From: Oscillospiraceae bacterium
GTDB lineage: Bacteria > Bacillota > Clostridia > Oscillospirales > CAG-272
DNA: 64,000 bases
NCBI GenBank assembly: GCA_015064885.1
Contig: SVRJ01000004.1
Coordinates: 1-64,000 of the forward strand
Reading direction: 5' to 3'
The notes under the pieces: model-generated
The model's input: only the letters and a program-made list of their open reading frames with translations
Told to the model about the DNA's origin: nothing
Databases searched by the model: none
Program-made: the position numbers and the translations under genes
Part shown: piece after piece, positions 1-9,818 of the stretch
How the letters are laid out: the number at the start of each line of letters is the position of its first letter
Numbering within the stretch: position 1 is the stretch's first letter

Positions 1-380
1 TCATATCTGTAAATCGTATGATTTACCATCAAAAAGCAATGTGCATCACTCACCCAAAATACTTCAATATCAGACGTTTCATCAGAAATGCTTTTGGGGG
101 TAATGTTCACAGTTCGGGTAATGTTATCCGTGTTGTAGTTATAATCCTTTTCACCGCCGCGGACGTATCCATCGCTTTTCAAAGTTTCCAGAAATTCATC
201 ACAGTGAAGATTGTTCGTCGCATTATAATCCGGAATAAAATAGCCTGTTTCGCTCTGTGTGTTTTTGCTTGGGTTGTTGGTTTCATTTGAAGTACTTGCC
301 TCTGTTCTTCTATCCGAAGAGCAACCCGCCAATGCCAGCATGAATGTCACCGATAAAATAAATGCTATAAGTTTTTTCAC
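1..380 (-). CDS. Lipoprotein of unknown function, truncated by the window edge
   Basis: Manual minus-strand reading: GTG start at 380, translating to MKKLIAFILSVTFMLALAGCSSDRRTEASTSNETNNPSKNTQSETGYFIPDYN...; lipobox LALAGC; RBS AAAGGAGG upstream; open to base 1. Absent from the ORF track (non-ATG start, no stop). Confidence 0.8.
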   Translation of the reverse strand, partial: MKKLIAFILSVTFMLALAGCSSDRRTEASTSNETNNPSKNTQSETGYFIPDYNATNNLHCDEFLETLKSDGYVRGGEKDYNYNTDNITRTVNITPKSISDETSDIEVFWVSDAHCFLMVNHTIYRY

Positions 381-399
381 TTTGAAAGCCTCCTTTATC

Positions 400-495
400 A
401 AATTCTTATTTATCGTTCTCTTTTATCGCCTATTTCGCATTTGTATTACGGCGTTGCAAGCAACGATAGCTTCGGGCAAAGCCCATACCCCTAAA
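400..495. repeat. Dispersed ~95-bp intergenic repeat, copy A (inverted relative to copy B at 34393-34490)
   Basis: 'aaattcttatttatcgttct.ttttatcgcc..tttcgc.tttgtattacggcgttgcaagcaacgatagcttcgggcaaagcccatacccctaa' matches the reverse complement of 34393-34490 with only a few mismatches. Confidence 0.85.
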
Positions 496-648
496 GTAAC
501 ACGCATCCCAAGGCTCTCCCTTTGGACTCCCGCGATAGCGGGTGAGAGGGGAATTGTTCGCCCTCTCCGTCGGCTACGCCGCCACCTCTCCCAAAGGGAG
601 AGGCTTTTTGTTAGCCCCATTATAACACAAATTTGCTGAGAAAGCAAG

Positions 649-727
649 AGTGATATTCCGACTTCGTCGGAGTGATATTATCGCTGTCGCAATAGTGATA
701 TTGAAGCCTTACGGCTTCAGTGATATT
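649..727. repeat. Four exact AGTGATATT 9-mers alternating with short hairpins of different sequence
   Basis: AGTGATATT at 649-657, 671-679, 694-702 and 719-727; spacers ccgacttcgtcgg, atcgctgtcgcaat, gaagccttacggcttc are self-complementary or nearly so. Confidence 0.85.
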
Positions 728-781
728 CTATTCGCCCATAAACTCGCGAAGCGAATACCGCACGGTGGGGCGAATAGAACT

Positions 782-811
782 GGCGTGATACTCAGTCAAG
801 AGTATCACGCC
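782..811. terminator. Perfect 12-bp stem hairpin downstream of the solute-binding lipoprotein gene
   Basis: ggcgtgatactc-agtcaa-gagtatcacgcc; no strong T-run, so the terminator role is tentative. Confidence 0.5.
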
Positions 812-853
812 AACCGGATGCATTTTGTTTTAGTTTATTTTCCTTATACAATA

Positions 854-2539
854 TCACTCGGAATCAACGTAACCCATCTGCTTAAGCCAAGCATAGTAAG
901 CTGCGTAAGGAGAAAGGAGACCGTCTGTAGGAAGGTCATCAACCCAACGAATGTTGAGGTTACTGATCTCTGCGTCTACTCTGGATTCGTCGATAACCGC
1001 CTGAAGCTCTTCGGAGTTCTTGCAAGCGGCAAGCTTATCTGCGTACTTCTTGGAGATAGCGTTTGCCTGCTCAATAATTTCGAAGTTGGTCTCTTCAGGG
1101 TTAAGGAATACGTTGATGGAGGGGTAGAGGGCAGCGTCAACGTTCTGCTGTCTCATGTAGTCGATGTTTGCAGGATCGATTCCCTCTTCAGCGTGAGCGA
1201 TAAGGACGTTACCTGTCTTGTTTACATCCATCATGTAATCCTGGTTAAGTCTCTTGAGGATGCCTGTCTTTGCGTCTATTGTGTAATGTACGCCTTCAAT
1301 ACCGTACTGAACAATATTTCTGAGCTCAACATCTGTATTCATGAGAGAAATGACCTCCATACATCTGTTGGTTCTTGTTGTATCGTCAGCCATATTGGAG
1401 AATACACCGAACATATTCTCGTAAACGGAGTCGGGAGTCATCTTAGGATATTCTACAACGATAACCTCGTAGTCTTCTCTGTAGTCAATAACGTCTGCTT
1501 CGTTACCCTTAACAAATCCTACTGCAAATTCCTGACCTTCGCTAAGCTTATCGGAAACGTAGTTCTTATCCTTAAGCTTCTGAATGAGCTGAAGCTGTGT
1601 TCCGTAAGAGGAAGTAAGTGTTTTACCAAATCCGAGAACGGTATTCTCAGCGAGCTGAAGAGGCATAGCAGAACCGAAAACCGAGAACTGTGAAGGAACA
1701 AGCTTATAAGTCTTGAGACCGTTTTCTTCACCAAGCTCATAAGACCAGTTGTGAACGTTGATCGGCTGAGGGTTACCGAATATGGGGAGAACGGCTTTCT
1801 CATACTTAGCTATATCTTCAATGAAGGCTTCAGCGTTGGAAAGACTCGTCCAGTTTGCCATAGCTGCGGAGTACTGATACTTTTCTGCAAGCTCTTTATT
1901 AACGAGCATGTAGGTATAGTCACCTGCAATGTTATTGTTGGGAACCGCATATGTGATCTCGTTGTACTTCATAGCTGTAAGATACTCGGGGAATATGTAG
2001 TCGTTGAGTATCTTTGCACCTGTGGAAAGTGCTGTGTCAAGCTTTGCAAGATATCCGCTCTCGATGAAATGAGAATACATAGCAGCACCGCTGAGGTACA
2101 TGATATCTACCTGATTCTCTTTGATCTCGGGATACTTGAATTCGCTGTAGCCGTACTCTTCGTTTATGATAGTTTCTTCTTCAACAGCTGTTGTCTCGTC
2201 TCCGGAGGGAGCTTCGGTAACAGGCTCGTCTGTGTTGATTATCTTATCTATCATAGTTGTAAGAGCTGTGTAGTACTCTTCTTCCGAATAATATCTGAGG
2301 TCTACGCGTGTTTTATATTTTGCTTCTGTAATTGCGTTGAAAGCATCTTCGATAAGCTTCTCTGTCTCTGCGCTTACGGGTGCCTCGGAAACGAGGGTTA
2401 TAACGAGAGAGAACGGAGTTCTGTATTCAGCTGCAGTCTGCGGGTTCTCTTCCTTCTTACAAGACGTAAGAACGACAGATGAAAGCATAACAACGCACAA
2501 AATAAATGCTAAAAGCTTTTTAAGTGTATTTTTTTTCAT
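854..2539 (-). CDS. Extracellular solute-binding lipoprotein (carbohydrate ABC-type)
   Basis: 561 aa; MKKNTLKKLLAFILCVVMLSSVVLTSCKKEE signal/lipobox; SBP-like body; good RBS. Confidence 0.8.
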   Translation of the reverse strand: MKKNTLKKLLAFILCVVMLSSVVLTSCKKEENPQTAAEYRTPFSLVITLVSEAPVSAETEKLIEDAFNAITEAKYKTRVDLRYYSEEEYYTALTTMIDKIINTDEPVTEAPSGDETTAVEEETIINEEYGYSEFKYPEIKENQVDIMYLSGAAMYSHFIESGYLAKLDTALSTGAKILNDYIFPEYLTAMKYNEITYAVPNNNIAGDYTYMLVNKELAEKYQYSAAMANWTSLSNAEAFIEDIAKYEKAVLPIFGNPQPINVHNWSYELGEENGLKTYKLVPSQFSVFGSAMPLQLAENTVLGFGKTLTSSYGTQLQLIQKLKDKNYVSDKLSEGQEFAVGFVKGNEADVIDYREDYEVIVVEYPKMTPDSVYENMFGVFSNMADDTTRTNRCMEVISLMNTDVELRNIVQYGIEGVHYTIDAKTGILKRLNQDYMMDVNKTGNVLIAHAEEGIDPANIDYMRQQNVDAALYPSINVFLNPEETNFEIIEQANAISKKYADKLAACKNSEELQAVIDESRVDAEISNLNIRWVDDLPTDGLLSPYAAYYAWLKQMGYVDSE

Positions 2540-2776
2540 TGTAATAAGCTCCTCCTAAGCATGGCTCTTTATACTTATAATATTTTACATCAAAACTCGT
2601 CAAAAGTCAAGAGTCTTTTTTTGAACAATTATTAAACACGAGGTGGCGGTTTTATAAAAAACCGCTTTTTATTGTGTATCATTCACAAATACGGGCGTCT
2701 TGTTTTGTACACAATGCCGTATATTTCGGCTTTATATACAATTATAAGGCATTAAATTTGTGAATAAGTCACAAAC

Positions 2777-3832
2777 TTAATCCAAAAATCCTTTAAGGTG
2801 TCTTGCTCTGCTGGGATGACGGAGCTTTCTGAGTGCTTTTGCTTCGATCTGTCTTATTCTTTCTCTTGTGATCTGGAATTCCTGACCTACCTCTTCAAGA
2901 GTTCTTGTCTTTCCGTCGATAAGGCCGAATCTGAGTCTTATAACCTTAGCCTCTCTGGGGGTGAGCGTTTCAAGCTCCTTCTCTATCACCTCGCGGAGGA
3001 TAGTCTGGCTTGCGGCATCGTTGGGAGCGGGTGTATCCTCATCGGGAATGAAATCTCCGAGGTGGCTGTCCTCTTCCTCACCGATAGGTGTTTCGAGAGA
3101 AACGGGATCCTGAGCTATCTTTATGATCTCGCGGACCTTATCTGTGGTCATACCCATCTTAGCCGCGATCTCATCAGCGGTAGGCTCACGTCCGAGCTCC
3201 TGTATCATTTCTCTCTGGTAGCGCGATACCTTATGGATAGTCTCTACCATATGGACCGGGATACGGATGGTTCTCGCCTGATCTGCTATAGCTCTTGTAA
3301 TAGCCTGCCTTATCCACCACGTAGCGTACGTGGAGAATTTGAATCCCATATTGGGGTCAAACTTTTCTACGGCTTTCATAAGACCGAGGTTACCCTCCTG
3401 AATAAGGTCAAGGAAGAACATACCCTTGTTTACGTATCTCTTTGCGATACTTACGACAAGACGGAGGTTGGCAACGACGAGCTTTTCTCTCGCAGCCTCA
3501 TCGCCCTGCATCATCTTCTCGGCAAGCTCCTTCTCCTCGTCCTGGCTGAGAAGCTCTATCTTACCGATCTCCTTAAGATACATACGTACCGGGTCGTCTA
3601 TAGCAAGTCCATCCTGCTCGAGAACTCTTTCTATGCTGTCGGAGTGCATGATCCTTTCAAGGTCGGATTCGAGCTGGAGCATCTCGCTTGTTGTCGGGAT
3701 ATCAGAGCTTTCTCCGATATCTGAAAATACCTCTGAGTCTATGAAAGAAAAATCGTCGCTTATTCCGTCGTCAACGACTGTTTCGCTTTCTATTATCGGA
3801 GATATGTCAATATTTTCTTCGGGATTATACAT
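2777..3832 (-). CDS. rpoD: RNA polymerase primary sigma factor RpoD/SigA
   Basis: 351 aa with [33 protein letters not shown]...[37 protein letters not shown] and [21 protein letters not shown]. Confidence 0.97.
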   Translation of the reverse strand: MYNPEENIDISPIIESETVVDDGISDDFSFIDSEVFSDIGESSDIPTTSEMLQLESDLERIMHSDSIERVLEQDGLAIDDPVRMYLKEIGKIELLSQDEEKELAEKMMQGDEAAREKLVVANLRLVVSIAKRYVNKGMFFLDLIQEGNLGLMKAVEKFDPNMGFKFSTYATWWIRQAITRAIADQARTIRIPVHMVETIHKVSRYQREMIQELGREPTADEIAAKMGMTTDKVREIIKIAQDPVSLETPIGEEEDSHLGDFIPDEDTPAPNDAASQTILREVIEKELETLTPREAKVIRLRFGLIDGKTRTLEEVGQEFQITRERIRQIEAKALRKLRHPSRARHLKGFLD

Positions 3833-3891
3833 TTAAAATTCCTTTCCGCATATGTAAAATGCTTTGAAATATAAGTTCCTTGGTTTTACGT

Positions 3892-5646
3892 TCAGAGTCC
3901 CATTCGCTTTCTCGCCGCAGCTATCGGGTCCTCGCACGTGTCTGTTTCCTGCTTAAGCGTTTTAAGTGCCTCGAGCATCACCTGCACACCGTTTGCAGAG
4001 AGCTGTTCCCTGCTATGGTATATAGAATAAACTCTCGCGAACTCATCGGGGGTATACCCTTCTTCGATAAGTGCGAGTGAAAATCCGTGATCGGAATGCT
4101 GAAGCTCGACTATCCGGCGAAAAAGCTCTCTTGAAAACTCGGAGAAGAAATCCTCTTCTCTTATTGCGTCGCTGTTTTTCTCAAGATACTTTCTCGCGTC
4201 CTCGTCAAGCAGAAGAACTCCGAGTATCGTCTCCTCCGCTCTGACTGCGGCGGGATTCTTGGATGCTTCCTTATTGACGTTGTCGCCAAGCATCATTATC
4301 GACCTGTCAGCCTCTTTTTTCAGATCGTCACGCTGTTTTTTTCCGTTGTACGAGCGTTTCCTTTCAACGTCCGAGCGAAGGCTGTCTGCGGGAATATTCA
4401 GCCGTTTGGATATATCAGCTATATAAAGCTCTCTCGCAACGCCCGAATGATACGTGGCTATTACCGAGCAAAGCTTATCGGCGGCCTTTATCTTCTGATC
4501 GGGTATCTCCGTATCGAAGGATGCAAGCAAAGCATCGCGCTTGTAGTCAAAATCGGATACGCTGCTGTTTATAAGTCCTTCGAATCTGATCCTGCCGAAT
4601 TTTTTGATATATTCGTCCGGGTCCTTGGCTCCGTTCATCTGAAGCATGCGTACCTCAAGCCCTGCCGATGCGAGGATGGCAGATGCTCTGCTTGACGCCG
4701 TACGTCCCGCTTCGTCACTGTCGTAGGCGATGATCACCTTCTTGGTATATCTCGCCATAACTCTCGCCTGCTCCTCGGTGAGCGCGGTTCCGAGAGTAGC
4801 CACCGCAGATTCAAACCCTGCGGCGTGTACCGCGATAACGTCCATATATCCCTCACAGAGGATGAGCTGATCCTCGCACTTGTTTTTGGCAAAATTGAGT
4901 GCAAACAGATTTCTGCTCTTTTTGAACGCAGCGGTATCCGAGGTGTTAAGGTATTTCGGCTTTGAGTCGTCCATGACACGTCCGCCGAAGCCTATTATTC
5001 CGCCCGCGGTATCTATTATCGGGAAGATAACGCGATTACGGAAATAGTCATAATATCTGCCGTTTTGACTTTTTCCGCACAGGAAAGCAAAATGAAGCTC
5101 TTCCTCGGTATATCCGAGGCTTTTCATATGCTTTGTGAGAGAAGAAAAGTCATTCGGGGCAAATCCGAGTCCGAAATGGCGTATGGTGCTCATATCGAGC
5201 TTACGCTCATCGCGGAGATATCTCATTCCGACAGCTCCTATCCTCTCATCGAAGAGGCACTGTCTGAAGAATTTTGCGGCATCGAGGTTCATCTGAAGCA
5301 CCCGTTTTTTGCTCGGGCGGTTATCATCTTTATCACCGTATTCCCTGTCCTGAGGAAGCTGTATTCCCGAGCGCTCGGCAAGATTTTCAAGAGCCTCGTA
5401 ATATGTCAGGTTCTCCATTCTCGAGATAAATGTGATCGCACTTCCTCCGGCGCCACAACCGAAGCAATAAAAGCTTTTAGTGTTCGGATAGACTACGAAG
5501 GACGGAGTTTTCTCGTTATGAAACGGGCAAAGCCCCATATAACGTGAGCCTGCCTTTTTGAGATTGACGTACGAAGAAACAACGTCCTCTATAGGGTTTT
5601 TAAAAATTATCTCATCCACTATTTCGGGTGGGATCCTTTTACTCAT
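3892..5646 (-). CDS. dnaG: DNA primase
   Basis: 584 aa; N-terminal zinc finger CPFHNEKTPSF...FYCFGCGAGG and TOPRIM 'LILCEGYMDVIA...AYDSDEAG'; next to rpoD. Confidence 0.97.
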   Translation of the reverse strand: MSKRIPPEIVDEIIFKNPIEDVVSSYVNLKKAGSRYMGLCPFHNEKTPSFVVYPNTKSFYCFGCGAGGSAITFISRMENLTYYEALENLAERSGIQLPQDREYGDKDDNRPSKKRVLQMNLDAAKFFRQCLFDERIGAVGMRYLRDERKLDMSTIRHFGLGFAPNDFSSLTKHMKSLGYTEEELHFAFLCGKSQNGRYYDYFRNRVIFPIIDTAGGIIGFGGRVMDDSKPKYLNTSDTAAFKKSRNLFALNFAKNKCEDQLILCEGYMDVIAVHAAGFESAVATLGTALTEEQARVMARYTKKVIIAYDSDEAGRTASSRASAILASAGLEVRMLQMNGAKDPDEYIKKFGRIRFEGLINSSVSDFDYKRDALLASFDTEIPDQKIKAADKLCSVIATYHSGVARELYIADISKRLNIPADSLRSDVERKRSYNGKKQRDDLKKEADRSIMMLGDNVNKEASKNPAAVRAEETILGVLLLDEDARKYLEKNSDAIREEDFFSEFSRELFRRIVELQHSDHGFSLALIEEGYTPDEFARVYSIYHSREQLSANGVQVMLEALKTLKQETDTCEDPIAAARKRMGL

Positions 5647-6650
5647 TATTTCCTCCAGACGTGAGGTATCATAAGCTCACGGTAAGTATCGATAGCGTAT
5701 CTGTCGGTCATTCCCGATATAAAATCGCAAACGCATCTTTCCTTTCCGTCCGTCTCTATCATCGAAAAGTAGGTGCGCGGCATTTTCTCAACGTTTTTGA
5801 GAAAATACTCGTAAAGTGAGCAGAGCAGGTTTTTGGCCTTATCCGACTCCCCTTTTACAACGGGATTTCTGTATACTCTTTCGAAAAGGAACGCGCGGAG
5901 ATCGTTCATAGCCTCTTGAACCTCAGGGTCCATTGATATCACCGGCTTATCAGCGCTGCATTTGATAAGAGACGTGACCATAGTATTGATCCTGTCGCCG
6001 TGTGAATATCCGAGCACCTTCCTGATCTTTTCGGGTATATCGTCCTCTGTCATGACTCCTCCCGAGCACGCATCGTCTATATCGTGATTGATATACGCTA
6101 TCCTATCGGCAAATTTAACTATAACGCCCTCGAGCGTCTGAGCCATATGGCTTCCCGTATGATTCACTATGCCGTCTCTGACCTCATACGTAAGGTTAAG
6201 TCCCTTTCCGCTTTTTTCGAGCTTCTCGACGACGCGCAGGCTCTGCTTATAGTGAGTGAAATCAGGAGAAAAGCACTCCTGCATAGCATCCTCGCCCGCA
6301 TGCCCGAAGGGTGTGTGCCCAAGGTCATGTCCAAGGGCTATCGACTCGCACAGGTCCTCGTTGAGTCTTATTGCTCTTGCGATTATCCTCGCTATCTGCG
6401 AGACCTCAAGCGTGTGCGTAAGTCTTGTTCTGTAATGATCGCCCGTAGGCGCAAGGAAGACCTGCGTCTTATGCATAAGTCTTCTGAATGATTGGCAATG
6501 TACTATTCTGTCACGGTCTCGTTGAAATTCGGTTCTGTTCTCACACGGCACGTAAGGATGGTCGCGCCCCTTTGTGTTCTCTGTCAGAAAAGCATACTTG
6601 GAAAGATTTTCACGCTCGCGGAGTAAAAAAAGATCGCATATGTTTCCCAT
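5646..6650 (-). CDS. dgt: Deoxyguanosinetriphosphate triphosphohydrolase-like HD protein
   Basis: 334 aa; FQRDRDRIVHCQSFRRLMHKTQVF, RTRLTHTLEVSQIAR, ALGHDLGHTPFGHAGE motifs; upstream of dnaG. Confidence 0.93.
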   Translation of the reverse strand: MGNICDLFLLRERENLSKYAFLTENTKGRDHPYVPCENRTEFQRDRDRIVHCQSFRRLMHKTQVFLAPTGDHYRTRLTHTLEVSQIARIIARAIRLNEDLCESIALGHDLGHTPFGHAGEDAMQECFSPDFTHYKQSLRVVEKLEKSGKGLNLTYEVRDGIVNHTGSHMAQTLEGVIVKFADRIAYINHDIDDACSGGVMTEDDIPEKIRKVLGYSHGDRINTMVTSLIKCSADKPVISMDPEVQEAMNDLRAFLFERVYRNPVVKGESDKAKNLLCSLYEYFLKNVEKMPRTYFSMIETDGKERCVCDFISGMTDRYAIDTYRELMIPHVWRK

Positions 6651-6665
6651 TTCAATACCTCCGTT

Positions 6666-7301
6666 TTATATCTGTTCGCAGACACAGCCCCATTTTTCTC
6701 CCGTGAGAGAAACGCTCCAGCGGCCTGCGCTTATTTCGGTAAAGCTGTCGAGAAGAGTCTGTGCCTCGTCGCTTTTTACCGAAAAGCTGACTGTTACCGA
6801 ATCCGAATAGTCTGTTTCGGTATCTATGATATGATACGGCGCAAGCAGTTTACCGAGCTTCTGATAGTCGGAGTAGGAAAGCTTTATTTCAACTCCGGTA
6901 AATCTGTCAAACCTTTTTATTCCCGCCGCATCTATAGCTGCGGACGCTGCCTGCGTATACGCTCTCACAAGGCCTCCGGCTCCGAGAAGGGTTCCTCCGA
7001 AATATCTTGTTACGACCACACACGCACCGCATATTCCGCGTTTTGTTATGACCGAAAGGGTCGGCATTCCTCCGGTCCCCTGCGGCTCGCCGTCGTCAGA
7101 GTACCTCTGAGTAACTCCGTCCGGGAGCACGTAGGCCCATACGTTATGTCTTGCATCGTAGTATTCTTTTTTCTTGCTTTTGATGATCGCAAGCGCGTCA
7201 TCCTCCGAGCTTATCGGAGCGGCATAGCCGATGAATACCGAGTTTTTTTCCTCGTATTCGCCCTCGCCCGGACCGTTCAGCGTAACAAAATTCTCATTCA
7301 T
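6666..7301 (-). CDS. YigZ/IMPACT family protein
   Basis: Likely start MNENFVTL at 7301 (the ORF extends to 7331); SKKKEYYDARHNVWAY, SDDGEPQGTGGMP, TRYFGGTLLGAGGLVRAY motifs. Confidence 0.92.
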   Translation of the reverse strand: MNENFVTLNGPGEGEYEEKNSVFIGYAAPISSEDDALAIIKSKKKEYYDARHNVWAYVLPDGVTQRYSDDGEPQGTGGMPTLSVITKRGICGACVVVTRYFGGTLLGAGGLVRAYTQAASAAIDAAGIKRFDRFTGVEIKLSYSDYQKLGKLLAPYHIIDTETDYSDSVTVSFSVKSDEAQTLLDSFTEISAGRWSVSLTGEKWGCVCEQI

Positions 7302-8577
7302 CCGCGCCCTCCGTGCTGACGTAGTCGGCAAGCATGCCCTTTACTCTCGCATCCACAAGTGCCGTAACCGTAGCGCCGTTCTCTCCGTAATCGACAGAAA
7401 CGACGACCGCCTCCTTATAGAGCAGATTGAGTGCCGAGAAGGCATCCGACGGTATCTTGAAGATCTCCTCAGTCCTTCCTTCGGAGACTATGCGCTGAAG
7501 TTTTTCGGACAGCTCATCGATGCCGCTCCCGGTCTTTGCGGAGATAAACACCGTATTTTGGTCGGTATTTTCTTCCGGAAACGTATCCGGTGTCAAGGTG
7601 TCGCATTTGTTATAAACAAGAAGCACCGGTTTATCGCCCGCACCGAGCGACTGAAGCGTATTTTGCGTGACCTCAAGTTTTTCACGGCATTCGGGGTCGG
7701 ACGCGTCGCAGACTATCATAAGGATATCGGCGTAGACCGCCTCATCGAGCGTAGACTTGAAGGCCTTGATAAGCTGGTGCGGAAGATTGCTGATAAAGCC
7801 TACCGTATCGGTTATCAGCACGTCCTCTCCATTCGGAAGCGTAAATCTGCGGGTAGTAGGATCGAGAGTAGCAAAAAGCTTATTCTGTACAAGTACCCCC
7901 GCTCCCGTAAGGCGATTGAGAAGAGTGGACTTTCCGGCATTGGTATATCCGACCACCGCTATTCTCGCTCTTGAAGACCTGTCTCTCGCCGCACGCATGG
8001 TGCGTCTCGTTCTGTCAAGCTCATCGAGAGATTCTTCAAGCGCGTGTATCCTGCGCTTTATATGACGTCGGTCGCTCTCGAGCTTTGACTCTCCGGGACC
8101 TCTCGTACCTATTCCGCCTCCGAGTCTTGACATCTCCACGCCCTTACCGCAAAGTCGCGGTGCAGAATACTTCAGCTGAGCAAGCTCAACCTGAAGCTTT
8201 CCCTCCCCCGTGACCGCATGAAGCGCGAATATATCGAGTATCAGCATCGTTCGGTCGATCACGACCACTCCGCCCAAAGCCTCGTCTATATTGCGTATCT
8301 GCGAGGGTGTAAGCTCTCTGTCGAAGATGACCGTATCAGCCTCGAGTGCCTCGCACATTTCAGCAAGCTCAAGAAGCTTTCCGCTTCCGATCACAGATGC
8401 GGCATTGGGCGTATCAAGCCTTTGAATAAGCTTGCCTACCACCCTTCCTCCGGCGGTATCCGTAAGCTGTTCAAGCTCCGCGAGACTGCTCTCAAAAGCG
8501 CGTTCATCCTCACCGTCGAGAAGGATCGCGACAAGCACGACGGACGACGACTGTATTTCGTTTTTTGGCAGCATCAC
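7294..8577 (-). CDS. hflX: GTPase HflX
   Basis: 427 aa; GRGPGESKLE-type linker, VVGYTNAGKSTLLNRLTGA (G1), DTVGFI (G3), YNKCD (G4). Confidence 0.95.
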   Translation of the reverse strand: MMLPKNEIQSSSVVLVAILLDGEDERAFESSLAELEQLTDTAGGRVVGKLIQRLDTPNAASVIGSGKLLELAEMCEALEADTVIFDRELTPSQIRNIDEALGGVVVIDRTMLILDIFALHAVTGEGKLQVELAQLKYSAPRLCGKGVEMSRLGGGIGTRGPGESKLESDRRHIKRRIHALEESLDELDRTRRTMRAARDRSSRARIAVVGYTNAGKSTLLNRLTGAGVLVQNKLFATLDPTTRRFTLPNGEDVLITDTVGFISNLPHQLIKAFKSTLDEAVYADILMIVCDASDPECREKLEVTQNTLQSLGAGDKPVLLVYNKCDTLTPDTFPEENTDQNTVFISAKTGSGIDELSEKLQRIVSEGRTEEIFKIPSDAFSALNLLYKEAVVVSVDYGENGATVTALVDARVKGMLADYVSTEGADE

Positions 8578-8751
8578 AGAACCTCCGAGAATAATAATTA
8601 TTATATTATCACGCGCGCACGCGTTAAATATTCACGCGGCCGATCCGCGTGCCGAAAAAAGCCTGTTTTCTACCGTAAAAATGGTAGCAAAACAAGGGCA
8701 ATAGCGTGTTTTCTTTCAACACGCTCTTGCCCGCAGCAGTAAAAACCGCTA

Positions 8752-8970
8752 TTATTTGCCGAGTGCATTACGTCTCTTATTGAACTTGTCAACTCTTCCT
8801 CCGGCATCGACAAACTTCTGCTTGCCTGTGAAGAAAGGATGGCACTTAGAGCAAATTTCAACCTTTATTTCATTGCCGCCGTTGGGATTTGTGGAACGTG
8901 TTGTAACGCTCTCGCCGCAGGCACATCTGATGGTAACTTCCTCGTACTTGGGATGGAGTCCTTCTTTCAT
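8752..8970 (-). CDS. rpmE: 50S ribosomal protein L31 (zinc-binding, C+ form)
   Basis: 72 aa from ATG at 8970: [66 protein letters not shown]; the ORF-track N-terminus is extended. Confidence 0.95.
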   Translation of the reverse strand: MKEGLHPKYEEVTIRCACGESVTTRSTNPNGGNEIKVEICSKCHPFFTGKQKFVDAGGRVDKFNKRRNALGK

Positions 8971-9078
8971 CGGGTTACACCTCACTTTGCTGAATTTTAG
9001 ATACCGTGTTATTATAACACGCAAATGTTTTTTTGTCAATAGAGATGTGTGCATTTTTGCGATTTTTTAAAACAGTGT

Positions 9079-9774
9079 TTACAATAAGTCAACAAATTGC
9101 CGCCGTAATTTTTCGATAATTCTCTTTTCCAGACGCGATATATACGACTGCGATATCCCGAGCATATCCGCGACCTCGTTCTGCGTATATTCTCTGTTCC
9201 CCGCAAATCCGTATCTGAGCTCAATTATTTTACGTTCTCGCGGTAAAAGCTCGCTTACTGCACGGCGTATAGTCTCTCTTTCCTCTCTTTTTTCTATTTC
9301 GTACATCATATCGTCCTCAGCGTTTCCAAGTACGTCGGAAAGCAAGAGCTCGTTTCCGTCCCAATCGGTATTGAGCGGCTCATCGAGTGAGACCTCGCAT
9401 CTGGCGTTTATCTTTCTTATGTGCATAAGTATTTCGTTTTCTATGCACCGCGACGCGTAGGTTGCGAGCTTTATGTTTTTCTCGGGCTTAAACGTGGATA
9501 TAGCCTTTACAAGCCCTATCGTGCCTATAGAAATAAGATCCTCAAGGCCGGCACCGTTGCTTTCGAATTTTTTTGCTATATACACGACCAGACGGAGATT
9601 ATGTTCTATCAGCTCGTTTCTGGCCTCTATATCCTTTCCGAGGCGGGATATACATTCTGCCTCCTCGCCTTCTTCAAGAGGCGGTGGGAGAGTCTGCGCT
9701 CCGTTTATGTAGTAGATCTCGTTATCCCTGCCACCGTCCTTTGGTCTTCCTTTTAAAAAACCGAAAATATCCAT
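9079..9774 (-). CDS. sigE: Sporulation RNA polymerase sigma factor SigE
   Basis: 231 aa sigma-70; [37 protein letters not shown]; directly downstream of spoIIGA. Confidence 0.9.
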   Translation of the reverse strand: MDIFGFLKGRPKDGGRDNEIYYINGAQTLPPPLEEGEEAECISRLGKDIEARNELIEHNLRLVVYIAKKFESNGAGLEDLISIGTIGLVKAISTFKPEKNIKLATYASRCIENEILMHIRKINARCEVSLDEPLNTDWDGNELLLSDVLGNAEDDMMYEIEKREERETIRRAVSELLPRERKIIELRYGFAGNREYTQNEVADMLGISQSYISRLEKRIIEKLRRQFVDLL

Positions 9775-9818
9775 TCCGCTATGCTCCTTAGTTTATACTC
9801 TTTAAAACGCGCTGTTCT

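Noticed and set aside
259-639. Apparent conserved peptide KFLFIVLFYRxFRxCITALQATIASGKAHTPK shared by ORFs 259..639 (+) and 34168..34503 (-)
   Set aside because: Explained by the 95-bp dispersed nucleotide repeat; one overlaps a real lipoprotein gene start, the other the 3' end of the HTH-ARH gene.
649-727. AGTGATATT array as CRISPR
   Set aside because: Repeat too short (9 bp), spacers are 13-16 bp palindromes, no cas genes.
650-1693. 347-aa plus-strand ORF antisense to the solute-binding lipoprotein, plus similar long antisense ORFs (30662..31717 -, 46385..47428 -, 12459 region, 21272..22372 +)
   Set aside because: Shadow ORFs from codon bias; Cys/Val/Arg-rich low-complexity composition, no RBS, and the opposite strand has recognisable proteins.
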